DNA of 64,000 nucleotides. It comes from an uncultured Acetobacteroides sp. (GTDB taxonomy: Bacteria; Bacteroidota; Bacteroidia; Bacteroidales; ZOR0009). Under the pieces are notes generated by a model. That model worked only from the letters and a program-made list of their open reading frames with translations. It searched no databases and was not told the origin of the DNA. Location: contig NZ_OY782755.1 in NCBI RefSeq assembly GCF_963678165.1, positions 2,604,001 through 2,668,000 of the forward strand, in the 5' to 3' direction. The position numbers and the translations under genes were made by a program. Shown piece by piece: positions 19,561-27,393 of the stretch (position 1 is its first letter; each line of letters begins with the position of its first letter).

Positions 19561-20171
19561 TTTCTTTCAATATTTAATGGTTTATATTTATGACTTGGTA
19601 CAACAACTACATCTTTTCTTTTTATAACATTTACGATCGTTTTAAATAAAATATACAAATCTAGTTTTAGATTGCAATTTTCTACGTAATAAACATCCAA
19701 TGCCAGTCTATCATTCCAACATAAATTATTCCTTCCACTAATTTGAGATAAACCTGTTATTCCTGGTCTAATTTCATGACGTTTCTTTTCCTCTATAGTG
19801 TAAAAAGAAAGATATTCCACTAGCAGCGGCCTTGGACCTATGAGGCTCATATCGCCTTTTAACACATTTATCAATTGAGGAAGTTCATCAATTGACAACT
19901 TTCGGACTATTTTACCTATGGTTGTTAATCGCAATTCATCGGGCAATAAGTTTCCCCACCTATCCTTTTTATCATTCATAGTTTTAAATTTTATAATTTT
20001 AAATAATTTTTCGTATTTACCTGGACGCATCTGAAAAAAGAAGGAAGTGCCATTATTTGCAATTAGTAAGCACAATGTAACTGGTATAGTTACAACTAAT
20101 GAAAGTAAAAGTACCAATACTGATACTACAATATCGAGTAATCGCTTTATAAAACTACGATATAGCTTCAT
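19557..20171 (-). CDS. Initiating phosphoglycosyl transferase (PglC-like, bacterial sugar transferase)
   Basis: 204 residues, the short monotopic form. N-terminal re-entrant helix (SFIKRLLDIVVSVLVLLLSL), KIIKFKTM, the catalytic-region GDMSLIGPRPL and RPGITGLSQISGRNNL. Transfers a sugar-1-phosphate from a UDP-sugar to undecaprenyl phosphate at the inner face of the membrane, starting repeat-unit assembly. PglC relatives use UDP-diNAc-bacillosamine, in agreement with the PglF/PglE-like genes here. Start lies 17 bp inside the upstream glycosyltransferase gene. Confidence 0.92.
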   Translation of the reverse strand: MKLYRSFIKRLLDIVVSVLVLLLSLVVTIPVTLCLLIANNGTSFFFQMRPGKYEKLFKIIKFKTMNDKKDRWGNLLPDELRLTTIGKIVRKLSIDELPQLINVLKGDMSLIGPRPLLVEYLSFYTIEEKKRHEIRPGITGLSQISGRNNLCWNDRLALDVYYVENCNLKLDLYILFKTIVNVIKRKDVVVVPSHKYKPLNIERK

Positions 20172-21360
20172 CTAATTTTGAAATAATGGTTTGATATGCA
20201 GTGCTAGTTCTAAGATAATTTTGATAATAAATTTTACCAGCATTGCCCATTTCATTAAGCATTTTAACGTTATTTTTTATTTTTGTAATATTTTCTACAA
20301 ATCCATCAATATCCCCCATAAGAGAACAAAGTCCACAATTTGCATTGCCAATTATTTGATTATAATCTGTAGCCTTATCTATTGCAGCCAATATTGGTTT
20401 CCCCATAGCCATATACGTAACCGTTTTTGAAGGAATATTGGGTATGGTAAACTTATCATGAAGTGTAATTAGTCCGACATTGGATATAGCTAGTAGTTTA
20501 TTATATTCCTCTTTAGGTAAAAAGTCGAATAATTTAACATTGCTCAATTTTAAATCATTAATCATTTTAAACAATCGATTTTTCTCTGATCCATAACCAA
20601 CAATTAAGAAAACAATATCATTATTATTTCTAAGTTTATTAGCCACTTCTATAACAAATTCAAGTTTTTGAGGAAGTCCAATATTGCCTCCAAAAATTGC
20701 TACAAACTTTCCATTAAAACCATATTTTTCTTTATTCATATCGTCAACTTTAATTGACTCTTCATTATATGTCATCCAATTGGGTAGTAGATGTAATTTT
20801 TTTACATTTATTTCTGGATTATGAGTTTTTACATAGTCAATATTCCCTTGCGACATGCATCCTATTTGATCGGAAATTGAGTATATATATTTCTCTTTTT
20901 TGCGGAAGTAGGAGATTAGCAGAGAATTCCTTAACAATCCTAAATCAACCGCATTTTGAGGAAATATATCGCGAAGAATTAGGTACGTTTTAGCCTTCCA
21001 CTCTTTTTTAAGCGTATTTGCAAGTGTACAGAATGTTATAGGAGGCGTTGGCATTATAATCAAATCGAAAGATTGTTTGATATATTTCTTGATAATCCTT
21101 TTAAAAATATATGGTAATGAAATGTTAGCTATACCTTTAAGAATTGAATTAACGCCAAACAGTGGCATTGTTTTAATACGAAGTACGTTTACCCCACCTT
21201 CGCAGTATAGCCCTGTTTTTCTACCATCACGCGTTGGTGCTGCTACAACAACATCATGTCCATTTACAACAAACTCTTTGACAATATCTGTGTAAAGATT
21301 CGTAGTATTCTTTACGTCAGAATACGAGAGCATTAAAAAGAACACTTTCATTCTATTCAC
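20155..21360 (-). CDS. GT4 glycosyltransferase (WbuB-like)
   Basis: 401 residues, GT-B fold. N-terminal acceptor domain (VFFLMLSYSDVKN...), C-terminal donor domain with FVAIFGGNIGLPQKLEFVI, FLIVGYGSEKNRL, and IPSKTVTYMAMGKPILAA. WbuB-type enzymes follow CapE/F/G (FnlABC) genes and transfer L-FucNAc to the lipid-linked first sugar, which fits its place directly after the CapG gene and before the PglC-like gene. The acceptor assignment is inference. Met1 or Met4 can be the start; Met1 overlaps the upstream gene by 8 bp. Confidence 0.88.
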   Translation of the reverse strand: MNRMKVFFLMLSYSDVKNTTNLYTDIVKEFVVNGHDVVVAAPTRDGRKTGLYCEGGVNVLRIKTMPLFGVNSILKGIANISLPYIFKRIIKKYIKQSFDLIIMPTPPITFCTLANTLKKEWKAKTYLILRDIFPQNAVDLGLLRNSLLISYFRKKEKYIYSISDQIGCMSQGNIDYVKTHNPEINVKKLHLLPNWMTYNEESIKVDDMNKEKYGFNGKFVAIFGGNIGLPQKLEFVIEVANKLRNNNDIVFLIVGYGSEKNRLFKMINDLKLSNVKLFDFLPKEEYNKLLAISNVGLITLHDKFTIPNIPSKTVTYMAMGKPILAAIDKATDYNQIIGNANCGLCSLMGDIDGFVENITKIKNNVKMLNEMGNAGKIYYQNYLRTSTAYQTIISKLDEAIS

Positions 21361-22483
21361 TCCAAACTACTCGTTTAATATAATCGGTATACGATATAAT
21401 TATCCTAAGCACCTTATCCGACACGTTTGGCATTGAGTAATCTGCTACTGTCCGGAAGTTACGCTCTTCTATATTTTGATGCTGCAATTGAACCAATCCC
21501 TGAAGTACTCTTTCGGGATTTAGTCCTACCATTATTACAGATGCCTCTTCCATTGCTTCAGGACGCTCGTGAGCCTCTCTAATATTCAAGGCTCTAAAGT
21601 TGAGTATAGAAGATTCCTCTGAAATCGTTCCACTATCAGAAAGAACTGCTGCTGCATTCATTTGTAGCGAAATATAATCGCTTAGCGCCATAGGCTTCAT
21701 GAGCTTCACGTTTTTATGAAACTGCACCCCATGTTTCTCAATCATCTTGCGAGTACGAGGATGGGTAGAAACAATAATAGGAAAGCCATATTTTTCTGCT
21801 ACCGTATTGAGCACCTCTACGAAATTAAAGAAGTTCTTTTCTGATGCAATATTTTCTTCTCTATGCGCTGAAACTACAAAGTATTCGCCTTTTGTTAGGC
21901 TTAAGGCCGAAAGAATGGTAGACTTTTCGATCTTAGGCATGTAGTTCATAAGCACCTCATACATTGGACTGCCAGTCTTGACTATTCTATCAGGCCTTAA
22001 TCCTTCTGCTAAAAGATATTCTCTAGCAATATCGCTGTAGGTAAGATTAATGTCCGAAATGTGGTCTACAATCTTTCTATTGGTTTCCTCAGGCACCCGC
22101 TGGTCGAAGCAACGATTTCCTGCTTCCATGTGGAAGATGGGAATATGGCGTTTTTTTGCAGCAATAGCGCATAGGCAAGAGTTGGTATCACCTAATACCA
22201 GAAATGCATCAGGTTTCTCTTTTTCGAGTATTGGGTCAATATTAATCAGGATTTGACCTGCCGTTTCTGTAGCATTTCTACCTGCAGCGTTTAAGAAATA
22301 ATCGGGTTTCCTTAGTTCCAAATCTTCAAAAAATACCTCGTTCAACTCATAATCGTAGTTTTGTCCGGTATGAACAAGTACATGCTCAATTGCCTCCGAT
22401 TGATCGAGTTTTTGTAATACGCACGAGAGGCGAATTATCTCGGGGCGTGTGCCAACTACGGTTAGTACTTTTAATTTCTTCAT
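21353..22483 (-). CDS. capG: UDP-HexNAc 2-epimerase family enzyme (CapG/FnlC/WecB-like)
   Basis: 376 residues, non-hydrolysing 2-epimerase fold: TVVGTRPEIIRLS, LVHTGQNYD, LGDTNSCLCAIAA, FHMEAGNRCFDQRVPEETNR, VSAHREENI, SDSGTISEESS. With CapE and CapF in the same operon it should do the last step, C2 epimerisation to UDP-N-acetyl-L-fucosamine. WecB (UDP-ManNAc) activity is the alternative by family alone. Separated from capF by the GxxExxY insertion. Confidence 0.88.
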   Translation of the reverse strand: MKKLKVLTVVGTRPEIIRLSCVLQKLDQSEAIEHVLVHTGQNYDYELNEVFFEDLELRKPDYFLNAAGRNATETAGQILINIDPILEKEKPDAFLVLGDTNSCLCAIAAKKRHIPIFHMEAGNRCFDQRVPEETNRKIVDHISDINLTYSDIAREYLLAEGLRPDRIVKTGSPMYEVLMNYMPKIEKSTILSALSLTKGEYFVVSAHREENIASEKNFFNFVEVLNTVAEKYGFPIIVSTHPRTRKMIEKHGVQFHKNVKLMKPMALSDYISLQMNAAAVLSDSGTISEESSILNFRALNIREAHERPEAMEEASVIMVGLNPERVLQGLVQLQHQNIEERNFRTVADYSMPNVSDKVLRIIISYTDYIKRVVWSE

Positions 22484-22559
22484 GGTATTGTTTCACGGAG
22501 TTACACAGTGGCAAACACAGGATAGCACAATGATTTTATAAGATAAATCGTTTATTCCA
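22484..22559. repeat. Direct repeat copy 1 (CACAGAGT-type + GxxExxY 3' end)
   Basis: About 75 bp, starting GGTATTGTTTCACGGAG, repeated with few mismatches at 22718-22793. Contains the motif TTTCACGGAGTTACACAGTG and, at its right end, the reverse complement of the last GxxExxY codons. Confidence 0.85.
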
Positions 22560-22705
22560 CTGTGTCACTCTGTGTAAAATACGGTGTAACACTGTGAAAT
22601 ATTTTTTTAGGCTTTTAGCCTAAAGATTATGAGTAACCCTTACTTGCATTTTGATATCTTCATATAGATAAAAATCTGCGGTTTGCACACCTCTATTGAT
22701 TAACT
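22535..22705 (-). pseudogene. Decayed 3' fragment of a second GxxExxY gene
   Basis: Read on the minus strand, this stretch parallels the C-terminal third of the intact GxxExxY gene to its right: the segments for (V)QTADFYLYEDIK, then AKSLKK, then NKRFIL and a stop match VHQAQILTYMKL, VKSLKN and GIKRFVL of the intact copy. There is an in-frame stop, and about 46 bp of CACAGAGT/CACTGTG-type repeat interrupts it just before the last codons. No start is left. It is a remnant of a duplicated or previously inserted element. Confidence 0.7.
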
Positions 22706-22717
22706 TACGCCTTTCGG

Positions 22718-22793
22718 GGTATTGTTTCACGGAGTCACACAGTGGCAAGCACAGGGTAGCGCAATGTTCTTATAAGACAAATCGTTTAATTCC
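22718..22793. repeat. Direct repeat copy 2
   Basis: Second copy of the 75-bp repeat seen at 22484-22559, 234 bp away. It overlaps the 3' end of the intact GxxExxY gene, so the repeat unit is the end of the gene plus its downstream flank. Confidence 0.85.
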
Positions 22794-23141
22794 GTTCTTG
22801 AGGCTTTTGACGTTGAAGTTTATCAGCAATCCATGCCTGATTCTTGACAACTTCATATAGGTGAGAATCTGTGCTTGATGTACATCCGTAAACTGATCTA
22901 CAGTTTTCAATTCTACTATTACTCTATTTTCAACAAGCAAATCAATTCTATAACCACAATCTAACTTTACCTCCTCATAGACTAATGGCTGTGGCTTTTC
23001 TGACTCAACGTTGAAACCCTTTTTCTTTAACTCATAGCACAAACATACCTGGTAGGCTGATTCTAAAAGACCAGGACCTAAAGCTGTTTGAACCTTAAAT
23101 GCAGAGTCGAGAATCTCGTGAGTTAAATCATTTATTTCCAT
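22770..23141 (-). CDS. GxxExxY protein (PD-(D/E)xK nuclease-like)
   Basis: 123 residues. N-terminal LTHEILDSAFKVQTALGPG followed by the name-giving GLLESAY motif (33-39), then the nuclease-like core: GYRIDLLVENRVIVELK (D and ExK) and a final helix/strand. The family is widespread in Bacteroidota and other environmental bacteria, its function is unknown, and it is often found inside polysaccharide loci. Here it sits alone between capF and capG on the same strand, with CACAGAGT-type repeats on both sides, so it looks like an inserted unit and not a sugar-pathway gene. Confidence 0.88.
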   Translation of the reverse strand: MEINDLTHEILDSAFKVQTALGPGLLESAYQVCLCYELKKKGFNVESEKPQPLVYEEVKLDCGYRIDLLVENRVIVELKTVDQFTDVHQAQILTYMKLSRIRHGLLINFNVKSLKNGIKRFVL

Positions 23142-23145
23142 ATGA

Positions 23146-23360
23146 TGATAGTTTCACAGAGTACCATAGTGTAAATCACAAAGTATCTCAGAGTATATTT
23201 TTAAAGTCAAAAAAATGCACCTAACTCTATGAAAACCTAAGTAATACTTTCACATAGCACCAAACACATAACACCTGAGTGTACAATCACATAGTCTTAC
23301 AAAACTTCGAAAAACTCAGTGAAACACAGTGTCAAACTCCGAGTTACTCTGTGAAACCAT
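23146..23360. repeat. CACAGAGT-type repeat cluster
   Basis: At least seven degenerate copies, in both orientations, of words such as TTTCACAGAGTAC, CTCAGTGAAACACAGTGTC and GAGTTACTCTGTGAAAC fill the gap between GxxExxY and capF. No start codon or promoter is obvious within it. Confidence 0.75.
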
Positions 23361-23365
23361 GCAAC

Positions 23366-24493
23366 TTATACCACTTCAAAAAAAGTATCTCCATCCTCCG
23401 CATTATACCACTCATTAATCCAAAACTGCGTATAGAGTTCATCGTCCCCGATATTGGTAATGTTATGCGTATACCAAATAGGCATATCTACATATGAGGG
23501 GTCCCTGCCATCTAAATAGAAATCCAGAACTTCGTTGGTTCCAATCTTCCGCAACTGAATACATGCTTTACCCTTGATTACTGTAAACCTTTCGATTTTG
23601 CGGGTATGGTAGTGATTTCCTCTTGTAATACAAGGTACGGTAGTAGAGAATGAAACCTGCCCACCTACTCCAACCTTAACCGTTTCTACAAATACTCCGC
23701 GTACATCTGTATGCTGTTCCAACTTTACCGGAAAGTGATTTGCATTGTCTATGTAGCTGCGAAACGTGTTGAATAGGTTTACATCATTTCGATCATCAAG
23801 AACAGGGATGATCCCCTTTTCAAAATACTGCTCCCTATAAACATTGAGTTTACCCAATATCTCGCTAACCTTACACTCAAAATCATGCGAAACCAAACTC
23901 CGTGTAACCCTGTGCCCAAATCCGTGCAACTCTATGATATTTGCTATTATATTCTCACAAAGCGTTCCAACATAAATCAACTTCACACTCCCATCAACAT
24001 CAATTCTAGGTTGTTCACCATGCGTTAGCTGGTGGCAAAATGTTGCTATAAAAGAGTTGTAGTATGGTCTACCAAAAGGACCAAATACGTTTGGTATAAC
24101 CAATCCTGTAAAGCAAGCATTGTTGCATGTTGCCCATTGTTCAAGCAATTCACGTCCTTCTCGTTTTGACTTTCCATAAAGGTTATCTCTCTCTTCCTGT
24201 GTAGAAGATGAAAAAAGGACATGTGGAGTAACTTTTTCTGCCTCCATTGCGCTAATTAGCAACTTTACAAGGTTAATGTTGGTGTCGTATATAACTTGTG
24301 GATCTTCATGCCGATTCATAGCAGCTAGATGCACAATTACATCGCAGCTGCTAACAAATTGTCTTAGCAACTCCTCATTGTCAAAGAAGCAATCCTCGAA
24401 AGAAATACGTTCTATATCATCATGCAAGCCTAAGTGGTTAAATAGATGCGTACCTACAAAACCTGTTTGTCCTGTTATTCCAACCTTAATCAT
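23366..24493 (-). CDS. capF: CapF-type bifunctional reductase/cupin for UDP-L-FucNAc synthesis
   Basis: 375 residues. N-terminal SDR domain about 1-250 (VGITGQTGFVGTHLF; CDVIVHLAAMNRHEDP) and C-terminal cupin about 255-370 (GNHYHTRKIERFTVIKGKA; DMPIWYTHNI), the CapF arrangement. CapF acts on the 2-acetamido-2,6-dideoxy-4-keto hexose made by CapE before CapG. Odd point: residues about 187-204 (LHGFGHRVTRSLVSHDF) are encoded by DNA at 23880-23936 that matches the local CACAGAGT-type repeats, as if a repeat had been inserted in frame between the SDR core and the KVSEIL helix. Confidence 0.9.
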   Translation of the reverse strand: MIKVGITGQTGFVGTHLFNHLGLHDDIERISFEDCFFDNEELLRQFVSSCDVIVHLAAMNRHEDPQVIYDTNINLVKLLISAMEAEKVTPHVLFSSSTQEERDNLYGKSKREGRELLEQWATCNNACFTGLVIPNVFGPFGRPYYNSFIATFCHQLTHGEQPRIDVDGSVKLIYVGTLCENIIANIIELHGFGHRVTRSLVSHDFECKVSEILGKLNVYREQYFEKGIIPVLDDRNDVNLFNTFRSYIDNANHFPVKLEQHTDVRGVFVETVKVGVGGQVSFSTTVPCITRGNHYHTRKIERFTVIKGKACIQLRKIGTNEVLDFYLDGRDPSYVDMPIWYTHNITNIGDDELYTQFWINEWYNAEDGDTFFEVV

Positions 24494-24495
24494 TT

Positions 24496-24933
24496 CTATT
24501 CATATTTCGACCAGTCAATCCACAAATCTTTGTCGTATCGCCAACTATCACCAGTTGCATCCGAGAGTGTTTTGTTGGAGAAAACTATAAGAATACTGTC
24601 GGGCTCGTTGGCCTTTATTCCAGAGGCAAATCCTTCTGGTAGGCAGATTACCTCGCTTTTTGCATCGGAAAGCATAAAGATAGAGGGCTGCAAGAACTCC
24701 GAAGGATTCTCCCAGTTATCAATCTTAACAAACGCCATGATAAACGAACCTTTAACTGCAAAAAAGTACTTCTTCTCAAATTGGTGGCCATGCCATGCTC
24801 TAATTACGGAGGTATCGTTTTGATATATGACATAGAAACGCTTAATATCGTTCATATCAAAACCATTTGCATGACTTATTGAACCACGCTCATCTACCGA
24901 AATACCACCTTCTATTATTTTTATTTCATCCAT
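24496..24933 (-). CDS. RmlC/WxcM-like cupin, sugar epimerase family
   Basis: 145 residues, single cupin. VDERGSISHANGF, RFYVIYQNDTSVIRAWHGHQF with metal or catalytic His residues, and CLPEGFASGI match dTDP-4-dehydrorhamnose 3,5-epimerase-like proteins. Lies between capE and capF, 2 bp before capF. It may assist the CapE 5-epimerisation or act on another 4-keto sugar; the exact reaction is not clear. Confidence 0.78.
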   Translation of the reverse strand: MDEIKIIEGGISVDERGSISHANGFDMNDIKRFYVIYQNDTSVIRAWHGHQFEKKYFFAVKGSFIMAFVKIDNWENPSEFLQPSIFMLSDAKSEVICLPEGFASGIKANEPDSILIVFSNKTLSDATGDSWRYDKDLWIDWSKYE

Positions 24934-24944
24934 TTCATTTCACA

Positions 24945-25080
24945 GTGTTCCATGGTGTTTAATTTCACGGAGTATGACAGTGGTAAATTATAAAATGCAC
25001 TTAACATTATACTCAGAGAAACAATGTGCTAACCCTGCGTAACTCTGTGTAACAAAATTATCCAACGTAACTCTGTGAAG
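24945..25080. repeat. CACAGAGT-type repeat cluster between capE and the cupin gene
   Basis: Degenerate words TTTCACAGTGTTCC, TTTCACGGAGTATGACAGTG, CTGCGTAACTCTGTGTAAC and GTAACTCTGTGAAG fill the gap and run into the 3' end of capE. Confidence 0.75.
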
Positions 25081-26110
25081 CAATTATTGGCTGAGGTAGA
25101 CCTAGGTCGTGACGTATAAAATCCAACTTAAGCAGCATCTCCTTAGTTCCCTCCACATCTAGGCGATGAGTATTATGCGAATGGTAATCCTCAATTGCAG
25201 CAACATCCTCTACCCCCTCACTAAAATATCGCTCATAGTTTAGATCTCGATTATCAGCAGGGATTCTGTAATACCCCCCCATATCGATAGCCTTAATCAT
25301 CTCTTCTCGGTTAACCAGCGTTTCGTACAGTTTCTCTCCATGCCGGGTACCAATTACCCTTGCCCCAACCTTAGAACCATAAAGGTCAAGTAACGCCTTT
25401 GCCAAATCGCCTATAGTTGAAGCAGGAGCCTTTTGTACGAAAAGATCGCCACTAACCCCATGGGTAAAGGCATATATAACTAAATCGACAGCATCATCGA
25501 GCGACATCAGGAATCTTGTCATGTTAGGATCGGTAATAGTTAACTCCTTACCGGCTTTCATCTGCTCAATAAAAAGAGGGATAACCGAACCACGCGAACC
25601 CATAACGTTACCATAGCGAGTTCTACAAATAACTGTTCCTGGGTTATCTCCTAAGTTTCGAGCTTTTGCAACGGCAATTTTTTCCATCATTGCCTTGGAG
25701 ATTCCCATTGCATTTATTGGGTAGCAAGCTTTATCGGTACTAAGCACAACAACACGCTTAACACCATGCTCAATGGCAGAGGTAAGCACATTTTCTGTTC
25801 CAAGCACGTTGGTTTGTACAGCCTGCTCCGGAAAAAACTCACACGAAGGCACCTGCTTAAGGGCGGCAGCATGAAATATGAAATCGACTCCATCCATTAC
25901 TCCATCTACGCTGCGCTTATCGCGCACATCGCCAATGTAGAATTTCACCTTAGGATTGTTTAGCCGATGGCGCATATCATCCTGCTTCTTCTCATCGCGC
26001 GAAAAGATACATATCTCCTTTATATCGGTATCAAGGAACCGATTCAAAACTGCATTACCGAAGGATCCTGTACCTCCAGTAATCATTAAAGTTTTATTTT
26101 TAAACATCAT
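25058..26110 (-). CDS. capE: UDP-GlcNAc 4,6-dehydratase/5-epimerase (CapE/FnlA type)
   Basis: 350 residues, extended SDR. LMITGGTGSFGNAVLNRF cofactor loop; HAAALKQVPSCEFFPEQAV; VVLSTDKACYPINAMGISK active site with Lys; CRTRYGNVMGSRGSVIPLF. First enzyme of UDP-L-FucNAc synthesis. First gene of the CapE/cupin/CapF/CapG series. The last codons (QSYVG and stop) are encoded within a CACAGAGTTAC word of the repeat cluster, so the natural C-terminus may have been replaced. Confidence 0.92.
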   Translation of the reverse strand: MMFKNKTLMITGGTGSFGNAVLNRFLDTDIKEICIFSRDEKKQDDMRHRLNNPKVKFYIGDVRDKRSVDGVMDGVDFIFHAAALKQVPSCEFFPEQAVQTNVLGTENVLTSAIEHGVKRVVVLSTDKACYPINAMGISKAMMEKIAVAKARNLGDNPGTVICRTRYGNVMGSRGSVIPLFIEQMKAGKELTITDPNMTRFLMSLDDAVDLVIYAFTHGVSGDLFVQKAPASTIGDLAKALLDLYGSKVGARVIGTRHGEKLYETLVNREEMIKAIDMGGYYRIPADNRDLNYERYFSEGVEDVAAIEDYHSHNTHRLDVEGTKEMLLKLDFIRHDLGLPQPIIASQSYVG

Positions 26111-26164
26111 TCAAATCATGTAAAAACCAAATTTCACGTATAATCTAATTTAAAATATCATTGC

Positions 26165-27391
26165 TCATACAACATTATTTTCTTTTAATAAATCTACTAT
26201 TTTTTTACATTGAATTATCGGATTTTTATTATTTTCAATAAATTCTCGTGCCAAATTGCATATATTTAGCCTATCATTATAATCCATTTCGCACACTTTT
26301 AACAACGTATTTTTTAGTTCTAATGATGTATTATCTAATGGTGTAAATATAAATTGATAATATTCGTCAGGTATTCCATCTAATTTATATGCTACAACAG
26401 GACAATTTGAAGATAAATATTCCATAATTTTTGATGGAAATGAATATTTTGTATACTCTCCAATATTTTGTCTTGGATTAATTAAAACTGCAGCTTCAGA
26501 TTGTAATTGACAAACTCTATCTTTTCCTAAATACCCCCAATAACGAATTCTTGAATTATTATCACATTCTTTCACAATTTGTTGAACATAATCACCCGAC
26601 CCGCAAAACCAAAGTTCATATCTATTATCGCATATTAAATTAAATGCTTCTATCAGAATGTCTATTCCGTATACTTTAAATAAAGCGCCACAATATAAAA
26701 TTACTTTTTTACCACTATTTAAACGATTCACGCAACTTACACTTTTTCTACTATGAGTAGAAAACCCCTCAATTATTACACTTCTATTTTTATCTATATT
26801 TAAAACATCCCGCATTTGTTCAGTCAATAATGCAAAATAATTAATACTATGCAAATATTCCAATTTCTTTTTACCTTGTCTATATTTTAAATATGCTTTT
26901 ATTCTCGTTTCAGTATAATTATACCCATATTGATTTGGCAAATCTGCAATAATAGTACAAGTGGTTGTATCTGGATATTTTCCTTTTATATTATGCAAAG
27001 CATATAAATAAGGATAAAGCAAATCATACATTACAATAAGTTTATTTTCATCTCGATTTTTTTTTATCCATTTTTTAATCTCTTGCTTAGCTTTGTGTTT
27101 TAATATATATTGTTTTATAATAGGTATATTAACAAACCCCAATTCTTTAATTTCAGAATTATTATAACTATATTTTTTATTTTTTATAAAAACATCTTTA
27201 TAATAAAAAGGATAGCATCCTATAGGTAATAAATTGATATAATCAGCCTTCTCTTTAATATTTTCATTTAAACCAAGAAAAAAATTTCGTTGAAAGTTAA
27301 TTATTGAATATTGTATACCATACTTACTTTTACTAAGCAATATGCTTTCAAAAGACTCAGTACAAAACGATCCTAAATATAAAACCTTCAT
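26165..27391 (-). CDS. GT4-like glycosyltransferase
   Basis: 408 residues, GT-B. C-terminal donor domain is clear: KVILYCGALFKVYGIDILIE, LWFCGSGDYVQQIV, INPRQNIGEYTKYSFPSK, IMEYLSSNCPVVAYKLDG. Adds one sugar of the repeat unit; donor unknown. Strongly AT-rich. Starts 2 bp after the upstream GT2 gene, so translation is coupled. Confidence 0.85.
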   Translation of the reverse strand: MKVLYLGSFCTESFESILLSKSKYGIQYSIINFQRNFFLGLNENIKEKADYINLLPIGCYPFYYKDVFIKNKKYSYNNSEIKELGFVNIPIIKQYILKHKAKQEIKKWIKKNRDENKLIVMYDLLYPYLYALHNIKGKYPDTTTCTIIADLPNQYGYNYTETRIKAYLKYRQGKKKLEYLHSINYFALLTEQMRDVLNIDKNRSVIIEGFSTHSRKSVSCVNRLNSGKKVILYCGALFKVYGIDILIEAFNLICDNRYELWFCGSGDYVQQIVKECDNNSRIRYWGYLGKDRVCQLQSEAAVLINPRQNIGEYTKYSFPSKIMEYLSSNCPVVAYKLDGIPDEYYQFIFTPLDNTSLELKNTLLKVCEMDYNDRLNICNLAREFIENNKNPIIQCKKIVDLLKENNVV

Positions 27392-27393
27392 AA

